A stretch of DNA of 64,000 bases. Source: JAIQFL01 sp035295745 (GTDB lineage: Bacteria > Acidobacteriota > Terriglobia > Bryobacterales > Bryobacteraceae). Positions 48,411 to 57,161 of this stretch are shown here, piece after piece. The notes below the pieces were generated by a model, which was not told the origin of the DNA, made no database searches, and saw only the letters and a list, made by a program, of their open reading frames with translations. Both the position numbers and the translations under genes were made by a program. How positions within the stretch are numbered: position 1 is the first letter of the stretch; each line of letters opens with the position of its first letter. The stretch is from assembly GCA_035295745.1 (NCBI GenBank), contig DATGIL010000042.1, forward strand, positions 1 through 64,000. The letters are read 5' to 3'.

Positions 48411-48845
48411 ATGGCAAAGAAAGAACGGATCCGCGAATCACTTACCGGCCTACCCACCCTGGAGTACCTGATGCAGCGAATTGAGATGGGATGGAGACCA
48501 TCCGCCATCGAATGGGAGCGGGATATCGTCCCCGCCGGGCAGGAACAGCCCTACTCCGAGGAGATTCCGTACGGCCTGCAAGTGGCGCCCGATTGCAACG
48601 GCCTGGTCGAAAATCCCAAGGAGAAAGAGATCGTCACGATGGCGATCGACATGATCGTCGAAGATTGCGCTCTTTCCCGCGTGGCTGCCGAGTTGAATCT
48701 GCGCGGCTACAAGACGCGCGCGGGTAATCCCTGGACCCCGAGCGACCTCTTTACTCTGTTGCCGCGGATGATCCAGATCGGACCGCGCCTCTTTACCAGT
48801 GAACAATGGGTGACGCGGCGGGCGCGCCTTCCCAAGGTAGTGTAG
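48411..48845 (+). CDS. Orphan recombinase-domain protein
   Basis: 144 residues. IPYGLQVAPDCNGLVENPKE, then SRVAAELNLRGYKTRAGNPW and TPSDLFTLLPRMI fit the 'Recombinase' DNA-binding domain of large serine recombinases, where the pattern is 'pyGy...g.lv.np.E...v', 'LN..G..tr.G..W' and '...l..p.'. The catalytic resolvase domain is absent, both here and upstream. The N-terminal part is a helical dimer-like segment. Stand-alone copies seem to be widespread in this phylum and may be transcription regulators. ATG with GAGG upstream. Confidence 0.65.
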   Translation: MAKKERIRESLTGLPTLEYLMQRIEMGWRPSAIEWERDIVPAGQEQPYSEEIPYGLQVAPDCNGLVENPKEKEIVTMAIDMIVEDCALSRVAAELNLRGYKTRAGNPWTPSDLFTLLPRMIQIGPRLFTSEQWVTRRARLPKVV

Positions 48846-48868
48846 GCGGCGGCGGAAAAGGTCGAAGA

Positions 48869-49009
48869 CCGCTTGCTGACGCGCGCGGCTCGTATCTTCT
48901 CCTCGTGTTTTTCGTTGCGAGCCGCGACCGTAAGGGAGTGGTTTTCGGAGCGATCAGGACATCGCTCGCTTGCGCGCGGGGCTCGCAACGAGCCGCGACC
49001 GTAAGGGAG
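48869..49009. repeat. Cluster of dispersed GC-rich palindromic repeats
   Basis: 48869-48892 is the exact inverted copy of 44068-44091. The 20-base unit GAGCCGCGACCGTAAGGGAG occurs at 48920-48939 and again at 48990-49009. Related pieces lie near 44113-44139 in inverted order. The arrangement (palindrome halves separated by a spacer) is that of REP-type intergenic elements. Confidence 0.75.
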
Positions 49010-49052
49010 CGTTCTCAGCACTTCGTTGCCCGCTGGCTGTTACACTGCGACC

Positions 49053-50205
<1,153 letters not shown>

Positions 50206-50222
<17 letters not shown>

Positions 50223-51336
50223 TGTTTTTCTTGGCGCAGATCTCTTTGAGGATCTTCGGCCAAACACTCACGGTGACTTCGCCCAGGTGCGCTTTGCGGA
50301 GTAGCAGCATCATGGTACGGGACTGCCCGATACCACCTCCGATCGAAAGCGGAATCTGATTATTCAGAATCGCCTGATGATACGGAAACTTCAGGAAGTC
50401 GAGTTGTCCCGTGATTTCCAGTTGCTTCTGCAAAGTCTCGGCGTTGACCCGAATTCCCATGGACGTCAGTTCATGACGGCGTTTGGTCACGTGGTTCCAG
50501 ACCAGGATGTCGCCGTTCAATCCGTGGACCGGCCGGCCGTCGATGGAGGTCTCTTCGGTCACCCAGTCGTCGTAATCCGCTGCCCGCATCTCGTGCGGAT
50601 AGCCGTCGCGAAGCGTCCACCCGATACCGATGATGAAGACTGCCGGGCACTCCTGCAGGATGGCGGTTTCGCGCTGCTTGCGCGGCAAGTCGGGATACAT
50701 GTCGAGGATATCTTCGGCATGCAAGAAGGTGAGTTTCCTGGGCAGATTCGGGTACTTGCTATTCCAAAGCTTGGGGAAACGATCCTGGAGATACTCTTCG
50801 GTCTCGACCAAAACTTTCCAGATGTCACTCACGGTCTGCTTGAGGAACTCCAGGTTGCGCTGATCAGCGGTGATGGTCTTCTCCCAATCCCACTGATCCA
50901 CGTAGACGCTGTGATCGTGATCGAGGAAGTAGTCCTTGCGGACGGCGCGCATATCGGTGCACAGGCCCTCCCCCGGCTCCATCCCAAAACGCTGCAGGGC
51001 GACGCGTTTCCACTTGGTGGCCGCCTGCACTACCTGGGCATCCAAGGGGTGCTTTTCGCGGTCGTTCGCGATGTGGAATTGGATGGGAGTGCGCGATCCG
51101 TCGCGATCGAGGTAGTCGTTCACGCCGCTCTCGACATCCACGATGAGCGGAACCGTGACCATCATCAGGTTGAGCGCCTGGCACAGGTGTTCCTCGATGA
51201 AGTTCTTGGCCGCGAAGATGGCCTTTTGCGTCTCCTTAGGAGTCAGCAGGGAGTGGTAATCCGCGGGCAGGATCTTCTCCAGTTCCTGGTAGTCGCCAAT
51301 ACCGGGACCGGCCAGGTCTGCCTTCTTGTCAAACAT
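50206..51336 (-). CDS. asnA: Aspartate-ammonia ligase
   Basis: 376 residues of the class II aminoacyl-tRNA-synthetase-like fold. FAAKNFIEEHLCQALNLMMV, VPLIVDVESGVNDYLDRDGS and TPIQFHIANDREKHPLDAQV are conserved AsnA start regions; KWKRVALQRFGMEPGEGLCT and VYVDQWDWEKTI are active-site parts; PLSIGGGIGQSRTMMLLLRK is motif 3 with the ATP Arg. It makes asparagine from aspartate, ammonia and ATP. The ATG at 51336 has GAGGTGAAACTC upstream. The last codons overlap the oxidoreductase gene tail to tail. Confidence 0.95.
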
Positions 51337-51512
51337 GAGTTTCACCTCTGCAACTAGTAATAACACGGGGCAGGAAGACGGGGTTGGGGCAGAACCGGGC
51401 CGGCGGCCGGGGAAGTGTCTGCGGCCCTTACGGTCTGCCTCGCAGGGCCATAGGACGCGGTCCGGCACGCTCGCCAAAGCGCGAGTGGGCGCGCCTCTAT
51501 GTCAGGTACACC

Positions 51513-53141
51513 CTATCGCGAAGGCCTCCCGGCGTGCGATTCCTCAACGAACACCAGCCCGTCGTACGCGCCGCGCACCTCGCAAGTGACCATGTTTTCC
51601 TTCCCGATCATTACCACGCCGCTCGCCAGATTGAACCGATGCCTGTCGGCGAGCCATCCGCCGAGGGGGCTGTCCGGTGGAACACTTCGCACGTCGAGAA
51701 AGAACAAGGGAATCCCCGCCCCGCTGAGGACGGCGTCGCCCGACCCTTCCGGGGCAGGGGCCACGGGCCACGCGCCGAAGCCGCGAGTCTGACTCCCCTC
51801 GACGCCGTACGCCCAGATCTCGCCTCGCCGGTAGGCCGTGCCGACTACATAGTATGCGTCGCCGAAGCGCTTCCGCAGCCAGCCGCCCATTTGATCCCCG
51901 TCGGACGCAACATGGCCGTTGTGGGCCCAGAGGATAAGCTTCTGGCCGTGATACTTTTCATCGGCAAGCCATTCCACATTCCGCGCCATCGCCCGATCCC
52001 GATAGGACGGGCCGTTTCCCTCGACGCGCATCAATGCCGCGTCAACCGCTGTCTCAGCCGCGTGCCGCGCGTCGCGCCACTCCGCGGAGGACGATGTGCG
52101 GACCCACTCTGTCTTGTTCGCGTCGAACTGGGCCAGCACCGCCTCCGCGCGGCGTGCGGCCTCGGACGCGCCGGCGAGAAAAACGTTGGTGTGATCTTCG
52201 TCGAACATCCTCGCGCCCGCGTATGCCCGCGTTGCCTCCTCAGCCGCGTTCGGTGAAACCCGTCTCAAATACTGGATCACCAGGTCTGCGGCGGGGCCGG
52301 CGCCCTGCATATCGAATCCGGTCGACGTCAACTTCGCGCCTGCGCGGTTTTCCGATCGCATCCAATCCGTCAGATCGGCGAATCCCAGCCGCGGGCGCGG
52401 TGCGTCCTGCGTCTTGATAAACCGGTCGACTTCGTCCGCATCCGGCCAGTTCATCTCGAACGCTACCACCGTAAATCCCTTTCGCCGCACCAGGTACTCG
52501 ATCAGCCTCTGTTTCAGGAGGAAGAATTCCTTTGTTCCGTGGGTGGCTTCACCCAGCGCCACGATCCGCGCGCCGGCGACGGCCTTTCCAAACGCTTCCA
52601 GGTCCTCGAATTCGCCAACGCGCTCCGCCGTTGGGGGCTCCACCGTTGCGAGTTTCACCGCGCGCGTCTTCAGTTCCTCGATGACGGGCTTCGCCTCCGC
52701 GGCGCTAGTTGGAGGGACCATCGATTCGCCCTCGGTTTGTTCCGATTCCCCGCAGATCCATCCCCCGCCGCTCCTTTTCCAGGTGTCCCGCGCGATCCTG
52801 CGGCTCTCCTCTTTCTTGCCTCCGGATTCGACGATGTACAGGATATCGGCGACGACTTGAACGGAGTCTCCCTCGACATGGACCGACCTAACGCTCGAGC
52901 GGCGCGACAAGCCCGCTTTGGCCATCTCTGCGGCCATCAAGCCGCGCAGTAAGAGGTTAACCGGTCCGACGTGAATCTGGGCGTCGGGCGCGATCAGGCG
53001 GCCAATTGCTTCCCGATCCTTCGCCGAAACCGCCGCGTCTAACCCGGCGTAGATCTCCTGGAAGGTGGCCCGCAAATCCTGAGCGACCCCGGGGACCGTC
53101 ATGGCAAGCACCGCGACGGCTGCTGGAATGAATCGGAACAT
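51513..53141 (-). CDS. Exported SnoaL-like/erythromycin-esterase fusion
   Basis: 542 residues. A signal peptide (MFRFIPAAVAVLAMTVPGVA) is followed by a cystatin-like SnoaL/NTF2 domain (about 22-130; AAVSAKDREAIGRLIAPDAQ). The rest is an erythromycin-esterase-type hydrolase: RIVALGEATHGTKEFFLLKQ carries the key Glu and His, FTVVAFEMNWPDADEVDRFI the next acidic site, and LILWAHNGHVASDGDQMGGW the second His. The fusion of an exported NTF2-like domain with this hydrolase is unusual for the resistance enzymes, which are cytoplasmic. The natural substrate is unknown; a general esterase or succinoglycan-like role is possible. Confidence 0.88.
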   Translation of the reverse strand: MFRFIPAAVAVLAMTVPGVAQDLRATFQEIYAGLDAAVSAKDREAIGRLIAPDAQIHVGPVNLLLRGLMAAEMAKAGLSRRSSVRSVHVEGDSVQVVADILYIVESGGKKEESRRIARDTWKRSGGGWICGESEQTEGESMVPPTSAAEAKPVIEELKTRAVKLATVEPPTAERVGEFEDLEAFGKAVAGARIVALGEATHGTKEFFLLKQRLIEYLVRRKGFTVVAFEMNWPDADEVDRFIKTQDAPRPRLGFADLTDWMRSENRAGAKLTSTGFDMQGAGPAADLVIQYLRRVSPNAAEEATRAYAGARMFDEDHTNVFLAGASEAARRAEAVLAQFDANKTEWVRTSSSAEWRDARHAAETAVDAALMRVEGNGPSYRDRAMARNVEWLADEKYHGQKLILWAHNGHVASDGDQMGGWLRKRFGDAYYVVGTAYRRGEIWAYGVEGSQTRGFGAWPVAPAPEGSGDAVLSGAGIPLFFLDVRSVPPDSPLGGWLADRHRFNLASGVVMIGKENMVTCEVRGAYDGLVFVEESHAGRPSR

Positions 53142-53333
53142 GTCCGGATTATAACGGCGTGCGCAGTGCGTTTGCGTAGTGGAATGCCAGGGTCATCCGA
53201 CTGGGCGATGACAGGTCTGCTTGCCGCAACGTCACTACGCGACGCCGACAGCATCCAGACGGAAATCGGCCAGCCGCAATCAACCCAGACGCGGCTAGCT
53301 CCCTCGTAGGGGCGCTGGCACCCCAACCGCTGC

Positions 53334-55193
53334 TTATTGGCGGACGCTAAGTCTCACACACGACGCGGCGGATGCGGATCGGTAGACGTGCTGCGTGGCT
53401 TTGACGAAGTCGCTGGCCTTGGCATTGTAGATATCTACGAACTTCTGCGGATTGCGGTCCGCCAAGGGAAACCACGAGCTTTGGATCTGCACCATAATCC
53501 GGTGGCCCTTGCGGAAGCAGTGGTTGATATCGGGCATGGTGTACTCGATCTTCTCCAACTTGCCCGGCACGAATGGCTCGGGCTTGGAAAAGCTATTGCG
53601 GAACTTGCCGCGGAAGATCTCGCCGCGGATCAGTTGCTGATAGCCTCCCATGTGCAGGCTGAGGGGATTGGGATCGGGATTCGGGTAGTCCTCCGGATAG
53701 ACATCGATCAACTTGACCACCCAGTCCGAATCCGTGCCGGTCGTGGAAACAAACAGCGACGGAGTGAGCGGGCCTGAGATGGTCACGTCCCCGGACAGTT
53801 CGTCCGTCTGATAGGTGAGGACGTCGGTACGGGTGGAGGCGAAGCGCTGGTCTTCCACCATGTGCTCGCGCGTCATCTGCGGCGACTGTCCGGCGATGTA
53901 GGGCACGGGTTTGGCAGGGTCGCTGATGTACTCGTCGAATGCCGCGCCGGTCTCCTTCGGCGCGCCGAAGCTCAACTTGCCGTCCGCCTGCAGATAAAGC
54001 GCCTTCGCCTGCGCATTCTTCGGCGGCCAGGCATCCTCGCGCCGCCATTGATTGGTACCCGTCTCGAAGACGTAGGCCTCCGGGAGTTTCGGATCGCCCT
54101 TGCCCTTCAGCCAATAGTCGAAGAACGGAAACTCGATCTCATCGCGATAGAACACCGCGGTCTTGGAGCCGAACTGCACCGCGCCCAGCGAGTCGCCATC
54201 GCTCCGCGACCAGCCGCCGTGGAACCAGGGACCCATCACCAAAGTGTTATTCGCGCCCGGACTCGACTTCTCGATCTCCTTGTATGTGTTCAGGGCGCCG
54301 AAGAGGTCTTCGGCGTCGAACCATCCTCCCACCGTCATCACCGCAGGCTTGATGTTCTTCAGGTGACGCCGCAGGTCGCGCGCCTGCCAGAATTCGTCGT
54401 AGGTGGGGTGCTGCATCATCTCCGTCCAGAAGGGCACGTCGTTCTTGAAGAACTTCTCATTTACGTTGGTGAGAGGTCCGAGTGTGAGAAAGAAGTTGTA
54501 GGCGTCGGCCAGGCTCAGTGGAGCAGGCGGGTTGGCTGGAGGCAGCGTGGGCGTGGGGCGAGGGTGTCCGAAGCCGCTGAAGAAGCGGAAGGCGTGCGGC
54601 AGATAGAGCGCGCCATTGTGATGGAAATCGTCGCCGACGAACCAGTCCGCGATCGGGGCCTGCGGAGAAGCGGCCTTCAGCGCGGGATGCGCGTCGATGA
54701 TCCCGGCGGCGGTGTAGAAGCCTGGGTACGAGATGCCCCACATGCCGACCTTGCCGTTGTGATTCGGCAGATGCTGGATCAGCCACTCGATCGTGTCGTA
54801 GGTGTCGGAGCTTTCATCCACATCCTTAGGGCCGCGCTTCACATCGAGTTGAGGCGTCATGTTGACGAATTCGCCTTCCGACATGTATCGGCCGCGCACG
54901 TCCTGGTAGACGAAGATGAATCCATCACGCGCGAAGCGCTCGGATGGCCCCAAGGTCATTTTGAAATTGTCCACACCATAGGGTCCGACGTTGTACGGCG
55001 TGCGGTCGAGCATAATGGGATACTGCTGCGACGTGTCCTTGGGCAGGTATACCGAGGTGAAGAGTTTCTTCCCATCGCGCATGGGGATCTGGTACTCGTA
55101 CTTGGTGTAGTGGGCTTTGATAAATTCGAGCCCCTGCGCCGCGCAGTGGCCCGTCAATAGACAGAGAAGAAGAACGCCGCGAATCACTCTCAT
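53334..55193 (-). CDS. Exported CocE/NonD-type (X-Pro dipeptidyl-peptidase S15) hydrolase
   Basis: 619 residues with a signal peptide (MRVIRGVLLLCLLTGHCAAQ). YQIPMRDGKKLFTSVYLPKD then PIMLDRTPYNVGPYGVDNFK opens the alpha/beta-hydrolase domain. GKVGMWGISYPGFYTAAGII has the nucleophile Ser, MTVGGWFDAEDLFGALNTYK the Asp and GPWFHGGWSRSDGD the His. The C-terminal jelly roll (DVLTYQTDELSGDVTISGPL; DWVVKLIDVYPEDYP) is that of CocE and glutaryl-7-ACA acylases. It probably hydrolyses an acyl-amino-acid or ester substrate outside the cell. Confidence 0.93.
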   Translation of the reverse strand: MRVIRGVLLLCLLTGHCAAQGLEFIKAHYTKYEYQIPMRDGKKLFTSVYLPKDTSQQYPIMLDRTPYNVGPYGVDNFKMTLGPSERFARDGFIFVYQDVRGRYMSEGEFVNMTPQLDVKRGPKDVDESSDTYDTIEWLIQHLPNHNGKVGMWGISYPGFYTAAGIIDAHPALKAASPQAPIADWFVGDDFHHNGALYLPHAFRFFSGFGHPRPTPTLPPANPPAPLSLADAYNFFLTLGPLTNVNEKFFKNDVPFWTEMMQHPTYDEFWQARDLRRHLKNIKPAVMTVGGWFDAEDLFGALNTYKEIEKSSPGANNTLVMGPWFHGGWSRSDGDSLGAVQFGSKTAVFYRDEIEFPFFDYWLKGKGDPKLPEAYVFETGTNQWRREDAWPPKNAQAKALYLQADGKLSFGAPKETGAAFDEYISDPAKPVPYIAGQSPQMTREHMVEDQRFASTRTDVLTYQTDELSGDVTISGPLTPSLFVSTTGTDSDWVVKLIDVYPEDYPNPDPNPLSLHMGGYQQLIRGEIFRGKFRNSFSKPEPFVPGKLEKIEYTMPDINHCFRKGHRIMVQIQSSWFPLADRNPQKFVDIYNAKASDFVKATQHVYRSASAASCVRLSVRQ

Positions 55194-55279
55194 AGTGTAA
55201 TTCCTCGATTCCGCTGTAGATCTGCTCCAGAATTCGAGATCTGAGGCTTCCGAGGTATAATTCAACAGCAGGGCCCCCT

Positions 55280-56632
55280 ATGTTTCTCGCGAGGAAACAC
55301 ATCTCACGCCGCACGCTGCTTCGCGGAGTGGGCGTCACGCTCGCGCTTCCCTTACTCGACTCGATGGTGCCCGCGCAGACTCCTTTGCGCCGGACTGCCG
55401 CCGCTCCCCGATCCCGCCTGGCCTGTATCGAAATGGTCCACGGATCCGCCGGCGCGACCGACCTGGGAACCGCTCGAAACTACTGGAGCCCCGCCAAAGA
55501 AGGGTCTGACTTCGACCTGTCCTACTCGCTCGAGCCCCTTGCGCCATTCCGCGACTACCTCACCATCATCAGTAATACCGACGCCCGCCAGGGAGACGCA
55601 TTCGTGCCCGCCGAAGGTGGGGCCGACCACTTCCGATCGAGCGCCGTCTTCCTCACCGCTACCCATCCGAAGCAAACGGCCGGGCCGGACGTCTTCAACG
55701 GGACCTCCATCGACCAGATCTACGCACAGCGCTGCGGCCACGACACACGCCTGCCCTCCATCCAACTCTGCATCGAAAACATCGGACTCAGCGGATCCTG
55801 CGGCTACCAGTACAATTGCATCTACGCCGACACGATCAGTTGGGCATCCCCGACAACGCCGCTCCCGATGACCGTCAACCCGCGCGTGGCCTTTGAGAAC
55901 CTGTTTGCCGTACCGGGCGCCCAGACCACGCCGCAAACCAGCCTTCTCGATGCCGTTACGTCTCAGGCATCGCGACTCAAAGCTCAGTTGCCCGCCGCCG
56001 ACCGCTCCCGCCTCGCAGCCTACCTCGACGAGATCCGCGCCGTCGAGCGCCGGATCCAGGCGATCGAGCGCCGCAATGCCACGGCGGACCATCGTGCCCT
56101 TCCCGCTGCCCCTCTGGGTGTCCCCGACTCCTGGGAAGAGCACGTCAAGCTGATGTTCGATCTCCAGGTGCTGGCCTTCGCCGCGGAAGTGACGCGCGTC
56201 TCCGCCTTCAAGATGAGCCGCGATACCAGCAATCGAATCTTCCCGGAGAGCGGCGTCAAGAATCCATTCCACACGCTCTCGCACCACAGCGGAACTCCAG
56301 CGCTGATCGAAGAGTTCGCCAAGCTGAATCGCTACCACGTGAGCCTGATCCCGTACTTCCTGCGGAAACTCCAGAGCACGCCCGATGGCGACGGCAATCT
56401 GCTGGACCACTCGCTGGTGCTCTACGGCAGTTCGATGGGCGACTCGAACACCCACAATCACCGGCGCGTGCCACTCCTTCTGGCGGGCCACGCCTGCGGC
56501 CAACTACCCGGCAATCTGCATCGCTTGTGTCGCGACGGAACGCCGCAGGCCAACGCACTGTTGACGGTCATGCGCAAGCTCGGCGTGGACATCGCCAGCG
56601 TGGGCGACAGCACGGGCGAAATCGCGATTTAA
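55280..56632 (+). CDS. Tat-exported DUF1552 protein
   Basis: 450 residues. The twin-arginine signal is KHISRRTLLRGVGVTLALPL then LDSMVPA. SRLACIEMVHGSAGATDLGT, NTDARQGDAFVPAEGGADHF and STSIDQIYAQRC-like text (here GTSIDQIYAQRC) match the DUF1552 family, which is common in Planctomycetes and Acidobacteria, usually next to DUF1592/DUF1588 cytochrome-like proteins; those are absent here. The end (HSLVLYGSSMGDSNTHNHRR, then VPLLLAGHACGQLPGN) resembles sulfatase-like DUF1501 relatives. Function unknown. Confidence 0.9.
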   Translation: MFLARKHISRRTLLRGVGVTLALPLLDSMVPAQTPLRRTAAAPRSRLACIEMVHGSAGATDLGTARNYWSPAKEGSDFDLSYSLEPLAPFRDYLTIISNTDARQGDAFVPAEGGADHFRSSAVFLTATHPKQTAGPDVFNGTSIDQIYAQRCGHDTRLPSIQLCIENIGLSGSCGYQYNCIYADTISWASPTTPLPMTVNPRVAFENLFAVPGAQTTPQTSLLDAVTSQASRLKAQLPAADRSRLAAYLDEIRAVERRIQAIERRNATADHRALPAAPLGVPDSWEEHVKLMFDLQVLAFAAEVTRVSAFKMSRDTSNRIFPESGVKNPFHTLSHHSGTPALIEEFAKLNRYHVSLIPYFLRKLQSTPDGDGNLLDHSLVLYGSSMGDSNTHNHRRVPLLLAGHACGQLPGNLHRLCRDGTPQANALLTVMRKLGVDIASVGDSTGEIAI

Positions 56633-56639
56633 TTTGCGT

Positions 56640-57149
56640 TTACTTCTTTTTGCGCTTCTCTTCGCTCACCGCACCAAACGTTATCTGAACCGGGCTTCCG
56701 CCTGGCGGCACGATCTGATCATTGCTAACCGACTTGTTTGGAGCAATTCCGTTCATCAGAGTGACACTGTTCAAGGCGGCACCGGAGACTACAAAAGCCG
56801 GATTCCCGTTCAAGACCCCGACGTCATATTTCATATTGTTGAAGTGGACGTGGACCGACACCCCGTCGATGCAGGAGATGTGGATACTGTTGTTAACCGT
56901 GACCATCCAAGGAGCTGACAGGAGTGTCGGGAATTCGCTGTTCTGCACCACCAACGCTATGGGTTTGAAGCCGGGATCGCTTACGCTCACCTCAACCGCA
57001 CCATGAAAATGAGGATGGCTGATCGAAACGCTCAAGACTCTGGGGTCGCCCGTGGTGCTGCTGTCGGCGATGATAATGGGAGAGTCACCGTTTCCAGGGC
57101 GAACCGGCTTTTCTTCGTTCTTCTTATCCTTCTTGTCCTTCTTGGGCAT
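56640..57149 (-). CDS. Hypothetical protein with Lys-rich ends
   Basis: 169 residues. The first 15 residues are a Lys/Asp stretch (MPKKDKKDKKNEEKP) and the last five are RKKK-like. Between them is a beta-rich domain (VLSVSISHPHFHGAVEVSVS; PWMVTVNNSIHISCIDGVSV) that may be immunoglobulin-like. No signal peptide, so it should be cytoplasmic. It starts 12 bases after the kinase stop with GGAGAAG upstream, so it is in one operon with the kinase and could be its partner or substrate. Confidence 0.65.
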   Translation of the reverse strand: MPKKDKKDKKNEEKPVRPGNGDSPIIIADSSTTGDPRVLSVSISHPHFHGAVEVSVSDPGFKPIALVVQNSEFPTLLSAPWMVTVNNSIHISCIDGVSVHVHFNNMKYDVGVLNGNPAFVVSGAALNSVTLMNGIAPNKSVSNDQIVPPGGSPVQITFGAVSEEKRKKK

Positions 57150-57161
57150 GAGCTTCTCCTT

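Noticed and set aside
53862..55160. Long plus-strand frame opposite the CocE-type gene
   Set aside because: Same reason: an antisense shadow of a well-supported gene.
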